Below, one piece after another: positions 49,813 through 60,863 of a stretch of 64,000 nucleotides of DNA. The notes below the pieces were generated by a model, which searched no databases, had not been told where the DNA came from, and saw only the letters and a program-made list of their open reading frames with translations. Location: assembly GCF_017308975.1 (NCBI RefSeq), contig NZ_JADWPD010000001.1, forward strand, positions 62,001-126,000, read 5' to 3'. A program made the translations under genes and the position numbers. Source of the stretch: Amycolatopsis sp. MtRt-6. Its GTDB lineage: Bacteria; Actinomycetota; Actinomycetes; Mycobacteriales; Pseudonocardiaceae. Within the stretch, counting starts at the first letter, position 1. Every line of letters starts with the position of its first letter.

Positions 49813-51330
49813 TCAGCCGCCGACGGCGTGGGCGGGTACCAGGTAGAGGTTCTGGCTGCCCACCCAGGGTGAGTCGATGTGCCAGCTCGCCAGCGCGGCC
49901 GGCGGCGGGGCTCGGCGGGTGGTTGCCAGGACCAGGTCCGGGCTGATCGGGGCCACGCTGTGGTCGAAGTTGTGGAAGTTGGCCTCCAGCAGCGCCCGGC
50001 CGAGGTCGCCGCTGCGGCGCTTCGTCTCGGTGATGGCCGGGTCGACCGCGCCGCGGTCGGAGAACTCGTCGACCAGTTCGCAGTCGCACGCGTACGCCAG
50101 TGCGCCGACCTCGCCCGCCGTCTCGACCTTGCGGCCGTGGGCGATGGCCGCCAGCTCGTGGCCGATCTCGCGGTACTCCGTCGTCGACGCGTGGTTGCTC
50201 GTGATCGGGGCGAACTGGCGGGGCAGGCCCGGGAGCGCGTACACCACCGCGCTCGCCACGAGCGCCGCGCCGGCCGCCGTCCACGTTGCGCGGCGTACGC
50301 GCTCCGGGACCGCCGATGCGCAGGCGGCCAGGAAGATCGTCGCGCCGATGATGCTCGGCGCGTAGTACCAGTGGTAGGGCGGCACGCCGAGCCGGCTGTA
50401 GGCCAGGTAGTGCAGGGCGCCGGCGATGGCGAGCGCCGCGAACGGTGTCAGGCGGCGGGCCGTCTCGGAGCCGCGGCGGTACTGGATGATCCAGGCGGTT
50501 CCGGCGAGGCCCGCGAGCAGCAGCGGCAGGAACGACAACGCGGCCGCGGCCGGGAAGTTGCGCCAGTACAGCAGCGGGCCGTTGGTGAAGCTGAACGGTC
50601 CCCACGACTGCTGGCTGATCTTGATGACGAGCGTGTCCGGCACCGCCGAGCCGAGCACCACCCAGCTGAACCCGAACCAGGGCAGCGTCACCGCGAGCGC
50701 CGCGAAGGCCGTCCGCCAGATGCCGGTCCAGAACTCGCGGCGGGCGGCGAACAGCACCGCGGCGATCAGCAGCAGGTCGAGCCGGACGAGCGCGAGCAGC
50801 CCGATCACCACGCCCAGCCGGCCCGCGCGGCGCTCCCCCGCGTAGACCAGCGTCCACACGACGCCGGTCGCGCCGAGCGCCACCTCCAGGCCGATCGAGG
50901 ACAGCAGCAGCGGGTTGAGCAGCAGCAACGCGAACGTCAGCGGCGCGAACGCCGCCGGCAGGCCGGTGCGCTCGCCCAGGCGGCGCAGGCCCAGCACGAG
51001 CAGCACCTGCGCAACGACGAACACGACGCCGGCGGCCAGCACGGCGTCGCGCACGACGAACGTCACCGCACCGAGGGCCAGGACGTTCAGCGGGGACGTC
51101 GCGGTGTTCGCCGTCCCCTGTTCGATCAGGCCCCAGTGGCCGTGGAAGGCGAGGTTCTTCGCGTAGGACAGCGTGATGTAGGTGTCATCGATGAGATGGC
51201 CGCTGACCAGGGCGAACACCAGCACGGAGGCAGCCGCGGCGCCCACCGGCAGGGCCCACGAACGGGCGACGGGGATGGCCGTCGGCAGCGCGCGGACGGC
51301 TTTGGGGAGTTCTGCGGAGGCGCTTCGCAT
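49813..51330 (-). CDS. GT-C membrane glycosyltransferase, AftB-like candidate
   Basis: 505 residues from ATG at 51330. First loop carries LIDDTYITLSYAKNLAFHGH (D48/D49), then TATSPLNVL, the DD-Y-I-x(3)-Y-A-x-N-L and T-SPL pattern of AftB/Rv0541c-like GT-C enzymes that use decaprenyl-phospho-arabinose. About ten helices and a soluble C-terminal part (about 400-505). Shorter than AftB (over 600 residues). Position after ubiA-PAP2-glf corresponds to aftB in mycobacteria, with one extra gene in between. Confidence 0.68.
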   Translation of the reverse strand: MRSASAELPKAVRALPTAIPVARSWALPVGAAAASVLVFALVSGHLIDDTYITLSYAKNLAFHGHWGLIEQGTANTATSPLNVLALGAVTFVVRDAVLAAGVVFVVAQVLLVLGLRRLGERTGLPAAFAPLTFALLLLNPLLLSSIGLEVALGATGVVWTLVYAGERRAGRLGVVIGLLALVRLDLLLIAAVLFAARREFWTGIWRTAFAALAVTLPWFGFSWVVLGSAVPDTLVIKISQQSWGPFSFTNGPLLYWRNFPAAAALSFLPLLLAGLAGTAWIIQYRRGSETARRLTPFAALAIAGALHYLAYSRLGVPPYHWYYAPSIIGATIFLAACASAVPERVRRATWTAAGAALVASAVVYALPGLPRQFAPITSNHASTTEYREIGHELAAIAHGRKVETAGEVGALAYACDCELVDEFSDRGAVDPAITETKRRSGDLGRALLEANFHNFDHSVAPISPDLVLATTRRAPPPAALASWHIDSPWVGSQNLYLVPAHAVGG

Positions 51331-51405
51331 CCCGGCCACCGTACCCCGCTCGTGATACTTCTGTGATCTGAGCGGGGTATGGGTGGCCGAGGCCACAGTC
51401 CGGGG

Positions 51406-52077
51406 TCAGATGCCGTCGCCGGACCCGGTGCCGGAGCCGGCGTCGCCCCGGCCGCCGAAGCCGGGACCGCGGCCGTCGAAGCCCTGGTCGGGGCCGTTGT
51501 ACTGGCGGTGGATGCCGGGCCGGCCGTCACGGGGACCGTGGTGGCTCGCGGCGGCGGCGATCCCGCCGACGATGGCGCCGCCGACCAGCATGCCGAGCAC
51601 GCCGACGCCGACGAGCTGGGTGGCGCGGTGGCCGACGAACCGCCGGAAGCCGCCGGATGGTCGCGGGGCGGCCGGGGGCGGGGCCCAGGCGCCGTACGGC
51701 TGACCGGGCGTGGGTGGCGGCTGCTGGCCGTGGGCCGCGGTTTGGGCGGCACCGGGGGCGGCGGACTCGGCCCCGCCTGCGGCGGGCGCGGTGCCGGCCG
51801 GGCTCGGCTCCGCGGGCTGCGCCGCGCCTGCGGCAGGCGCGGCGGCGGGGCTCGGCTCCACGGGCTGCGCCGCGCCTGCGGCAGGCGCGGTAGCGGGGCT
51901 CGGGTCCGCGGGCTCGGTCGCGCCTGCGGCAGGCGCGGTGGCGGCATCCCCCTGGCCGGAAGCGGCCGCGGCCGGGGTCTCGTGCACCGCCGTTGGGTGA
52001 TCGGCCGCTGTGGGGTGCTCGACCGTCGGTTGCTCGGCCCCGGTCGGGGCCTTCTCCTCGCGCGGCTGGTCGTTCAT
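51406..52077 (-). CDS. Ala/Pro-rich repeat protein with one transmembrane helix
   Basis: 223 residues from ATG at 52077. Residues about 48-110 are tandem 16-residue repeats (TAPAAGATEPADPSPA, TAPAAGAAQPVEPSPA, APAAGAAQPAEPSPAG), visible in DNA as a 48-bp unit at about 51763-51945. A Pro-rich linker precedes a basic patch (FRRFVGHRATQ), one helix (LVGVGVLGMLVGGAIVGGIAAAA) and a Gly/Asp-rich exported tail with DGRGPGFGGRGD. No domain recognised. Inserted between ubiA and the AftB-like gene. Confidence 0.6.
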   Translation of the reverse strand: MNDQPREEKAPTGAEQPTVEHPTAADHPTAVHETPAAAASGQGDAATAPAAGATEPADPSPATAPAAGAAQPVEPSPAAAPAAGAAQPAEPSPAGTAPAAGGAESAAPGAAQTAAHGQQPPPTPGQPYGAWAPPPAAPRPSGGFRRFVGHRATQLVGVGVLGMLVGGAIVGGIAAAASHHGPRDGRPGIHRQYNGPDQGFDGRGPGFGGRGDAGSGTGSGDGI

Positions 52078-52184
52078 GGTCGCTCCTGTGGTCACGGGGA
52101 CGGGCGCAGTGCCCGCCCCCACCACCTCAGGGTGCGCCGCTCAGCTGTGCGTGACCTGTAGCGAACCTGTCGATCCGCAATGGG

Positions 52185-53140
52185 TCACAGGTAGAACGCC
52201 AGGAACAGCGTGATGACCCAGGTTCCGCCGAGCACCTGCAGGATGCGGTCCTTGAGCGCGATCTCCTCCGGCTCGCCCGCGTTGCCGCCGTCGACGTCGA
52301 CCGCGTAGCGGAGCACCGCCACCACGAACGGGACCATCGAGATGACCGCCCACACCGAGTTGTGCTCGGTCTGGCGGATCTCGAACGCCCACAGGCAGTA
52401 CGACATGATCAGGATCGCCGCCGACGTCGCCCAGACGAACCGCAGGTAGCTCGCCGAGTACTTCTTCAGCGACGAGCGGATCTTCGCGCCCGTTCGTTCG
52501 AACAGCATGATCTCCGCGTAGCGCTTGCCCGCCACCATGAACAGCGAGCCGAACGCCGTGACCAGCAGGAACCACTGCGAAAGCGCGATGCCACCCGCGA
52601 CACCACCGGCGATCGAGCGCATCAGGAAGCCCGAGCCGACGATGGCCAGGTCGACCACCGGCTGGTGCTTCAAGCCGAAGCAGTAGCCCAGCTGCACGGC
52701 CTCGTAGACGCCCAGCACGACCGCGAGCTGCCAGCTCGCCGCGAACGACACGCCGAGGCCGGCCAGGAAGAACACGACCGCGGCCCCGTACGCGACGGGG
52801 ACCGGCACGATCCCGGCCGCGATCGGCCGGTTGCGCTTGGTCGGGTGGGCGCGGTCGGCCTCGACGTCGATGGCGTCGTTGATGAGGTAGACCGAGCTCG
52901 CCACCAGCGAAAAGGCCACGAAGGCGATGATCGCGTCGATCAGGAGACCGGTGCGGTCGGTCGACTTCGAGAACGCGAAGAACGGGGCCGCGAAGACCAG
53001 GACGTTCTTCACCCACTGCCGGGGCCGTGCCGTCTTGATGACGCCGCCCACCAGGCCGAACGGCCCACGTGACGCAGTCGGCTCGACAGCCTCGGGAGTC
53101 ACGGCAGTTTCATCGCTGTTGCGCTGCTCGGTCGTCTCGC

Positions 53141-53144
<4 letters not shown>
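52185..53144 (-). CDS. ubiA: Decaprenyl-phosphate phosphoribosyltransferase (UbiA/DPPR synthase)
   Basis: 319 residues. UbiA-superfamily membrane enzyme of about nine helices. Aspartate-rich motif NDAIDVEADRAHPTKRNRP (N89, D90, D93, D97) and second acidic loop (DVDGGNAGEPEE, region about 285-300). It transfers 5-phosphoribose from PRPP to decaprenyl phosphate, starting the donor pathway finished by DprE1/DprE2. Its start overlaps the PAP2 stop by four bases, so glf, the phosphatase and ubiA form one unit. Confidence 0.93.
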
Positions 53145-54899
<1,755 letters not shown>

Positions 54900-54954
54900 T
54901 CACCCGGCCCGCACCCGACTATCACATTTCGGCCTACGACACACCTGGAAAGCA

Positions 54955-56961
54955 GTGCCTGCACCCGAGGACTTCTGGAGCTACTTCGGCGCGGTGGCCA
55001 CCTACCTGGCCGTGCTGGCGGTCCCCGGCGGGGTCGTCGGGTGGGCCGCCGGCCTGCGCGGCTGGGCCCTGGCCGGCCTCGCGCCGCTGCTCAGCTACGC
55101 CGTGACCGGCCTCGCCGGGCCCTGGCTGGCCATCGCGCACATCCCGTACGGCTCGCTCAGCGTCGCCGCGGTCACCCTGCTGCTCGCCGCCGTGCTCTAC
55201 GGCCTCCGCCGCTTCGCCATCGCGCGCGGCTGGCTGCGCCCGGGCGAGGAGCCCGGGCCGCCGTGGACGCGCCGGGCGCACCTGGCCGTCGCGGCCTGCG
55301 TCGCGATCGCCGTCGCGGTGTCGATCGCCGTGGTCGTCTCCGGCCGCGGCGGGACGACCGCGGTGTTCCAGCGCTGGGACACCGTGTTCCACGCGAACGG
55401 CATCCGCTACATCGCCGAGACCGGCGACGGCTCGCTGACCGGCATGGGCACCATCAACTGGTACCCGCAGGGCTCCTTCTACCCGAACGCCTACCACCTG
55501 GCCGGCGCCCTGGTCTACGAGCTGTCCGGGACGTCGATCCCGGTCACGCTCAACGCGATCACCATGCCGATCGCCGGGCTGTTCGCGCTGGCCATGGCCG
55601 CGCTGGTCCGCCAGCTCGGCGGCCGCGCGGTGTTCGCGGGCAGCGCCGCGCTGGTCGCGGGCGGCGCGACGACGGGGGCGTACGAGTCGGTGTCGAGCGG
55701 GCTGCTGCCGTTCGCGCTCGGCATCGTGCTGACGCCGCTGGCGGTGGTCGCGCTGCAGCGGTTCCTCGCGCGGCCGGGCGTGGACACCGGCGCGGTGCTC
55801 GCGCTGAGCGCGGCCGGTCTGCTCGCCGCGCACTCGAGCGCGCTGTTCGGGGCGATCCTGTTCGCGTTCCCGCTGGTGGTGCAGCGCTGGTACCGGGCGC
55901 TGCGCGGCCGCCGCGTCGACGGCGTTCCCGAGGGCAGGCCCGCCTGGCGGGTGGCCGGCGGCGACGTCCTGCGGATGCTGCCGGTGATGGTGGTGGCCGG
56001 GCTGCTGGCCGCGCCGATGATCCTCGGCGCGATCGGCTTCACGTCGGGCTCGTACCCGTACTACGCGTGGGGCTCGCACATGCCGGTGTGGAAGGCACTG
56101 GCCATGCTGGCGACGTTCAAGCAGGTGCTGCCGGTCCCGCAGATCTGGCTGACGGTGTTCCTGGCGATCGGCGTGCTGACGCTCGTCGCGCTGCGGCGGA
56201 TGCGCTGGCTGGTGCTCTCGGCGCTCGGGCTTTCGGCGTTGTTCGTGGTCGTCGCCTGCTTCGGCGGCGAAGGCTGGGTCATCAGCCTGTCGCGGCCCTG
56301 GTGGAACGACCGGTTCCGGCTGATGGCGCTCGCGTCGATCCCGCTGTGCCTGCTCGCCGCGCACGGCATGAGCGAGGCCCAGCGGTGGCTGGCGAAGCTC
56401 GCGAGCGGACGCGCGTGGGTGCGCGCGCGGCCGTGGCTGACCGGCCGCGTCGGGCTGGCGACGGCGGTGCTGCTGGTCGTGGCCATGGGCGTGCTGACCG
56501 GCGGGTTCTACCGCGCGGCCAACGCCAAGACCGTGTCGCTGCTCTACTACAACGGCCTGCCCGGCGAGGTGGTCCCGCCGGTCAGCCGCGACGAGATCGA
56601 CGCGATGGACCACCTCGGCACGCTCGGCATCCCCGCCGACCAGAAGGTGCTCAACGACCGGCTCGACGGCACGGCCTGGATGTACGCCCTGACCGGCGTG
56701 CACCCGGTCGCCGGCCACTACGACGCCGGCGTGGCCCCGCCGGACGCGCTCTACCTGGCCCAGCACTTCGCCGACTACGACAGCGACGCGCAAGTGCGGG
56801 CCGCCGTGCGGCGGCTGAACATCCACTACGTGCTGATCGGCAGCGGGACCATCCGCCGGGACACGCCCATCGCGCGGGGCCTGCAGCACCTCGACGGGCA
56901 CGACTTCCTGCAGGTCGTGTACCGGAACCCGGGTGCGGTCATCTACCGGATCGTGAAGTAG
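54955..56961 (+). CDS. Large polytopic membrane protein, DUF6541-like
   Basis: 668 residues from GTG at 54955 after GGAAAG. About 12-14 helices. After the fourth helix lies VFQRWDTVFHANGIRYIAET, with a conserved D/H pair as in GT-C-like DUF6541 proteins, then WYPQGSFYPNAYHLAGALV. A soluble C-terminal domain (about 550-668; DYDSDAQVRAAVRRLNIHYV) lies outside. Probably an envelope glycan enzyme or transporter, given glf next door; no donor or acceptor can be stated. Followed by a terminator hairpin. Confidence 0.7.
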   Translation: MPAPEDFWSYFGAVATYLAVLAVPGGVVGWAAGLRGWALAGLAPLLSYAVTGLAGPWLAIAHIPYGSLSVAAVTLLLAAVLYGLRRFAIARGWLRPGEEPGPPWTRRAHLAVAACVAIAVAVSIAVVVSGRGGTTAVFQRWDTVFHANGIRYIAETGDGSLTGMGTINWYPQGSFYPNAYHLAGALVYELSGTSIPVTLNAITMPIAGLFALAMAALVRQLGGRAVFAGSAALVAGGATTGAYESVSSGLLPFALGIVLTPLAVVALQRFLARPGVDTGAVLALSAAGLLAAHSSALFGAILFAFPLVVQRWYRALRGRRVDGVPEGRPAWRVAGGDVLRMLPVMVVAGLLAAPMILGAIGFTSGSYPYYAWGSHMPVWKALAMLATFKQVLPVPQIWLTVFLAIGVLTLVALRRMRWLVLSALGLSALFVVVACFGGEGWVISLSRPWWNDRFRLMALASIPLCLLAAHGMSEAQRWLAKLASGRAWVRARPWLTGRVGLATAVLLVVAMGVLTGGFYRAANAKTVSLLYYNGLPGEVVPPVSRDEIDAMDHLGTLGIPADQKVLNDRLDGTAWMYALTGVHPVAGHYDAGVAPPDALYLAQHFADYDSDAQVRAAVRRLNIHYVLIGSGTIRRDTPIARGLQHLDGHDFLQVVYRNPGAVIYRIVK

Positions 56962-56964
56962 AAC

Positions 56965-57003
56965 GCCCTCGTGGCCACGGCTCCCCTCCGCGGCCACGAG
57001 GGC
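56965..57003. terminator. Hairpin terminator
   Basis: GCCCTCGTGGCC (56965-56976) pairs with GGCCACGAGGGC (56992-57003), loop of 15. It starts four bases after the stop of the DUF6541-like gene and lies before the convergent LLM oxidoreductase. Confidence 0.75.
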
Positions 57004-57097
57004 CCCCGCACCCCCGGGGTGATCCCGGTCGTCTGCATGTATCGACGCCCGGGGAGCGGCAATCGGTTTCCCGATTCCCCGATGTCACTCGTTCGGA

Positions 57098-57979
57098 CTA
57101 GCGCAACTCCGGCAGGACGTCGCTCGCGACCTGTTCCAGGACGGCTTCCCGGCCCTCGTACGGCGACGACGACCGCGGCCAGTGCGAGATGACGTCGGTG
57201 AAGCCCAGCTCCCGCGCCCGGCCCACGGCGTCGCGGAACGCCTCCACGCTGCTCAGCGAAAACACCGGCGACGCGTCCAGGCTGAGGAACCGCTGGATGC
57301 TCGGCCGGTCGCGGCCCGCCGCGTCCAGCCGCCGGTCGAAGAGCTCGGTGAGCTGCTTGATGCCGGCCCACCACTCGTCGGCGGTCTCCCCACCCTTGCC
57401 CGTGGTGACCCAGCCCGCGCCGAAGCGCGCGGCGAGCGTCATCGTGCGCGGGCCGTTCGCCGCGACGACGAACGGCAGCCGCGGCCGCTGGACCGGGCCG
57501 GGCAGGTTGCGGGCCTCCCGGGCCCGGTAGTACTCGCCCTCGAAGTCGAACTTGTCGGTCATCAGCAGCCCGTCGAGCGCCTCGACGAACTCGGTGAAGC
57601 GGTCGGCGCGCTGCTTGGGCGTCAGCTCGGGGGCGTCGAGCACCGCGCCGTCGTAGCGGGTGTGGTCGACGCCCGCGCCGACGCCGAGGACGAACCGGCC
57701 GTCCGAAACGTCGTCGAGGGTGTTCAGCTCACGCATGAACGGCACGGGGTGCCGGGCGACCGGGGACGCCACGAACGTGCCCAGCCGGATGCGGGACGTC
57801 ACCATCGCCGCCGCGGTCAGGGTCGGGACCGCGGAGAACCACGGTCCGTCGACCAGGTTTCTCCAGCCCAGGTGGTCGTACGTCCACGCGTGGTCGAAGC
57901 CGTACTCCTCGGCGGCGCGCCACTTCGGCTCGGCGGCCCACCAACGATCTTCCGGAAGAATGACGATGCCTGCTCGCAC
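57098..57979 (-). CDS. LLM-class (F420-dependent type) flavin oxidoreductase
   Basis: 293 residues, GTG start. Luciferase-like TIM barrel: EEYGFDHAWTYDHLGWRNLV, RIRLGTFVASPVARHPVPFM, LNTLDDVSDGRFVLGVGAG and the late ARFGAGWVTTGKGG. The wording groups it with F420-dependent rather than FMN-reductase-dependent members, fitting an actinomycete. Substrate unknown. Divergent from the HAD phosphatase (81-bp gap). Confidence 0.87.
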   Translation of the reverse strand: MRAGIVILPEDRWWAAEPKWRAAEEYGFDHAWTYDHLGWRNLVDGPWFSAVPTLTAAAMVTSRIRLGTFVASPVARHPVPFMRELNTLDDVSDGRFVLGVGAGVDHTRYDGAVLDAPELTPKQRADRFTEFVEALDGLLMTDKFDFEGEYYRAREARNLPGPVQRPRLPFVVAANGPRTMTLAARFGAGWVTTGKGGETADEWWAGIKQLTELFDRRLDAAGRDRPSIQRFLSLDASPVFSLSSVEAFRDAVGRARELGFTDVISHWPRSSSPYEGREAVLEQVASDVLPELR

Positions 57980-58060
57980 GAATCCGGACGCTATCGGTTA
58001 CCACCGGCCGTCGCACGGACGGGGAAGCCTTCCCCCGAACGAGTCAGGGACAATGGCGGG

Positions 58061-58876
58061 GTGGAGAGACCCCAGTTGATCGCGTCCGACGTCGACGGCA
58101 CCCTGCTCGGCCCCTCCGAATCCCTGACCGGCCGCACGATCGGCGCCGTCCGCCGGGCGATCGAGGCGGGCGTGCCGTTCGTGCTGGCCAGCGGGCGGCC
58201 GCCGCGGTGGATCGCCCCGATCGCGAAGCCGCTCGAGCTCACCGGCTACGCGGTGTGCGCGAACGGCGCGGTCCTGTACGACTGCGCCCGCGAAGAGGTC
58301 GTCGAGGTCCACGGCCTGCTCCAGCCGACGCTGCTGCACGACATCGCGCACGCGCTCGACAAGGCCCTGCCCGGCTGCCGGCTGGCCACCGAGCGCGTCG
58401 GCATCGGCGCGCCGGACCACGACATGCGCAACTTCGTGATCGAGCCGGACTACCACAACCCGTGGGGCGACGGCGAGGGCCGCACCGGGCCGCGCGCCGA
58501 GGTCCTCGGCCACCCGGCGATCAAGCTGCTGGTCAGCCACCGCGGCATGTCGTCCGAGGAGATGGCGGCGGCGGTCAACGCGCTGTTCGACCGGGACGTC
58601 GACGTGACGTACTCGTCGTCGGGCGGGCTCGTCGAGGTGTCCGCGCACGGAATCACCAAGGCGACCGGCCTGGCCGACGTCGCCGAGCGGCTGGACGTCG
58701 ACCCCGGGCAGGTCATCGCGTTCGGCGACATGCCCAACGACGTCGAGATGCTCCGCTGGGCCGGCCACGGCGTCGCGATGCAGAACGGGCACCCGCGGCT
58801 GCTCGCGGTGGCCGACGAGGTCACCGGCCCGGCCGGCGAGGACGGTGTGGCGCAGGTCCTCGAGCGCTGGTTCTAG
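58061..58876 (+). CDS. HAD-superfamily Cof-type phosphatase
   Basis: 271 residues from GTG at 58061. Motif I SDVDGTLL (nucleophile D10, D12), motif II VLASGRPP, cap domain (about 85-190), motif III Lys at about ITKATGL and motif IV IAFGDMPNDVEML. All HAD catalytic residues are present. Cof-type enzymes hydrolyse sugar phosphates or flavin/pyridoxal phosphates. Corresponds in position to Rv3813c of mycobacteria. Overlaps the convergent SRPBCC gene by four bases. Confidence 0.88.
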   Translation: MERPQLIASDVDGTLLGPSESLTGRTIGAVRRAIEAGVPFVLASGRPPRWIAPIAKPLELTGYAVCANGAVLYDCAREEVVEVHGLLQPTLLHDIAHALDKALPGCRLATERVGIGAPDHDMRNFVIEPDYHNPWGDGEGRTGPRAEVLGHPAIKLLVSHRGMSSEEMAAAVNALFDRDVDVTYSSSGGLVEVSAHGITKATGLADVAERLDVDPGQVIAFGDMPNDVEMLRWAGHGVAMQNGHPRLLAVADEVTGPAGEDGVAQVLERWF

Positions 58877-59421
58877 CGGCTGACCCGCTGGGCCAGTGCC
58901 TCGTTCATGGCGCGGAACTGGGGCAGCGTGTTGTCGTTCAGCTGTCCCCGGAAGAACGGCACCAGGACACCCGAGAAGCGTTCGGTCTGGGTGAGCCGGA
59001 CCCGGCCGGGCCGCACCTGCTCGATCAGGAACGCGTGCTCGCCGTCGAACACCGCGCCCGGCCCGAGCTTGCCCAGCCAGCGCAGCTCACGGCCGGGCGT
59101 CACGGTCACCACGGTGGGCGTGAACGTGGTTTCCCCGGTGGCGTCGCGCATGGTGTTGGTCAGGGTGGCGCCGGCCGCGACGGTGCCGCTGGAGGAGACG
59201 ATGAAGGGGTTCCATTCGTCGTAGGCGTCCAGGTCGGTCAGCACCGGCCACACCTCGTCCGGCGTGGCGTCGATCTCGATCGAGGCGCTGAGGGTGTACG
59301 GCACGGCGTTGCTCCAGACGGCGTACCCGGCGAGCGTGGCCAGCACCAGGGTCACCACCAGGAGCAAACGCTTGCGTCTCGGCTTCTTGCTTTCCCGGGT
59401 GAGGTGCTCGGTGCGGGTCAT
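58873..59421 (-). CDS. Membrane-anchored SRPBCC (START-like) protein
   Basis: 182 residues. One N-terminal membrane helix (about 18-37; LLLVVTLVLATLAGYAVW) precedes an SRPBCC domain: SASIEIDATPDEVWPVLTDL, YDEWNPFIV, PGRELRWLG and the long C-terminal helix NDNTLPQFRAMNEALAQRV. Such domains bind hydrophobic ligands. Its start overlaps the TetR stop by four bases, so the two form a self-regulated unit. Confidence 0.83.
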   Translation of the reverse strand: MTRTEHLTRESKKPRRKRLLLVVTLVLATLAGYAVWSNAVPYTLSASIEIDATPDEVWPVLTDLDAYDEWNPFIVSSSGTVAAGATLTNTMRDATGETTFTPTVVTVTPGRELRWLGKLGPGAVFDGEHAFLIEQVRPGRVRLTQTERFSGVLVPFFRGQLNDNTLPQFRAMNEALAQRVSR

Positions 59422-60041
59422 CTCTGCTCCTTTGTGGACATGGCGCCGTCGAGGGCGGCGCTGACGAGACGTTCGAGGTAGCTGTCGCTCACCGGCGCGC
59501 CGGTGATGAGCACGCGGTAGTAGAGGGCGCCGGCCAGCTGGTCGAGCAGCAGCACCGGGTCGGTGCCGGACCGCAGTTCGCCGCGCTCGGTGGCACGCTC
59601 GACGAGTTCGATGGCGAGCCGGATCCGCCGCTGGTACAGGCCGCGCATGACCTGCCCGACGTCGGCGTGCCGGGCCGCGGCCGCCACGAGTTCCGCGACG
59701 ATGCCGGCGGACGGGTCGGTGTCGTGCGCCGGGCGCCCGGCGCGGCGCACGCTTTCGAGTGCGGCGGCGATCTGCTTGAGGTAGGCGCTCAGGTCGGCCC
59801 GCACGTCACCGGTGTCGGTGACCGGCACGTCGCGGTCGAGCATGTCGGCGTACACGGCGATGGCGAGGTGGTCCTTGGTCGGCCAGCGCCGGTAGAGCGT
59901 GGTCTTGGCCACCCCGGCGCGCTGGGCCACCTCGTCGATGGCCAGTCCGGCGTAACCGGCGGTGAGCAGTGCGTGCCGGGCGGCTTCCAGGATGCGCCGG
60001 TCCGCGTCGCTGTCGCGGGGCCGGCCGCGGGAGGTTTCCAT
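59418..60041 (-). CDS. TetR-family transcriptional regulator
   Basis: 207 residues. N-terminal helix-turn-helix (about 12-58): AARHALLTAGYAGLAIDEVA then AGVAKTTLYRRWPTKDHLAI. The C-terminal ligand domain (about 85-200) carries a typical dimer helix with QLAGALYYRVLI. An imperfect 32-bp palindrome begins eight bases upstream of its start. Autorepression and control of the co-transcribed SRPBCC gene are expected, perhaps also of the plsC direction's upstream region. Confidence 0.9.
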   Translation of the reverse strand: METSRGRPRDSDADRRILEAARHALLTAGYAGLAIDEVAQRAGVAKTTLYRRWPTKDHLAIAVYADMLDRDVPVTDTGDVRADLSAYLKQIAAALESVRRAGRPAHDTDPSAGIVAELVAAAARHADVGQVMRGLYQRRIRLAIELVERATERGELRSGTDPVLLLDQLAGALYYRVLITGAPVSDSYLERLVSAALDGAMSTKEQR

Positions 60042-60048
60042 GGGATCC

Positions 60049-60080
60049 CCTATATCCGATACTCAAGTTTCGTATATAGG
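60049..60080. promoter_or_regulatory. 32-bp palindromic TetR operator candidate
   Basis: Half-sites CCTATAT...GATAC (60049-60062) and GTTTCGTATATAGG (60067-60080) are inverted with few mismatches, in an AT-rich island within GC-rich DNA. It lies directly upstream of the TetR start at 60041. The position over the expected promoter suits autorepression. Confidence 0.75.
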
Positions 60081-60125
60081 TTAGCCCGCTGTCGCGGATT
60101 TACGCAACACGAGTTTCGAAAGTGG

Positions 60126-60854
60126 CTAGCGGCGGTCGAGTTCGGCCGCTTCGGCCGGCGTCGGTGCCGTGCCGCCCAGGTGCGCGGGCAGCCACCAGCG
60201 TTCCTCGTCGGACGCGGGCTGCTCGGGGTACTCGGCCTGGGCGCGGTCGAGCAGCGCGCTCATCCGGGTGCGCAGCTCCTTCGTGACGACGTCCCAGTCG
60301 TCGCCCTTGGCCGGGTGCATCGGCTCGCCGATGAGGATCGAGATCGGCACGTGGCGGCGGGTCAGGTCCTTCGGACGGCCCTTCGTCCAGAGCCGCTGGG
60401 TGCCCCACAGCGCCATCGGCACGACCGGGACCTCGGCGGCCGCGGCCATCCGGACCGCACCCGACTTGATCTCCTTGACGGTGAACGACCGGCTGATCGT
60501 GGCCTCGGGGAAGACACCGACGACCTCGCCGCCCTGCAGCTTCTCGAGCGCCTCACGGTAGGAGGCCAGACCGGCGGACCGGTCGACGGAGATGTGGTGC
60601 ATCCCGCGCATCAGCGGCCCGGCGATCTTATTGTCGAAGATCTCCTTCTTCGCCATGAACCGCGTCAGCCGCTTGGCCGGGCGCGCGCCGAGCCCGCAGA
60701 AGATGAAGTCCAGGTAGCTGATGTGGTTGCACGCGATGACCGCGCCACCGCGGCGCGGGATGTGCTCCGCGCCCTCCACCCGGATGCGGTTGTCGAGTAC
60801 CCGGAACATCGTCCGGGCCGCCGCGATCACGGGCGGGTAAACCAGGTCGGCCAT
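60126..60854 (-). CDS. 1-acyl-glycerol-3-phosphate acyltransferase-like (PlsC)
   Basis: 242 residues. Acyltransferase motif I NHISYLD (N43, H44, D49), motif II region FMAKKEIF, and motif III FPEATIS (114-120), where the usual glycine of FPEGT is alanine. VVPMALWGTQ is motif IV. No clear membrane helix; peripheral membrane association is likely. Corresponds to the Rv3814c-Rv3816c acyltransferases. It follows the upstream membrane-protein gene by nine bases, so it is the end of that operon. Confidence 0.87.
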   Translation of the reverse strand: MADLVYPPVIAAARTMFRVLDNRIRVEGAEHIPRRGGAVIACNHISYLDFIFCGLGARPAKRLTRFMAKKEIFDNKIAGPLMRGMHHISVDRSAGLASYREALEKLQGGEVVGVFPEATISRSFTVKEIKSGAVRMAAAAEVPVVPMALWGTQRLWTKGRPKDLTRRHVPISILIGEPMHPAKGDDWDVVTKELRTRMSALLDRAQAEYPEQPASDEERWWLPAHLGGTAPTPAEAAELDRR

Positions 60855-60863
60855 CCGGCAAGG

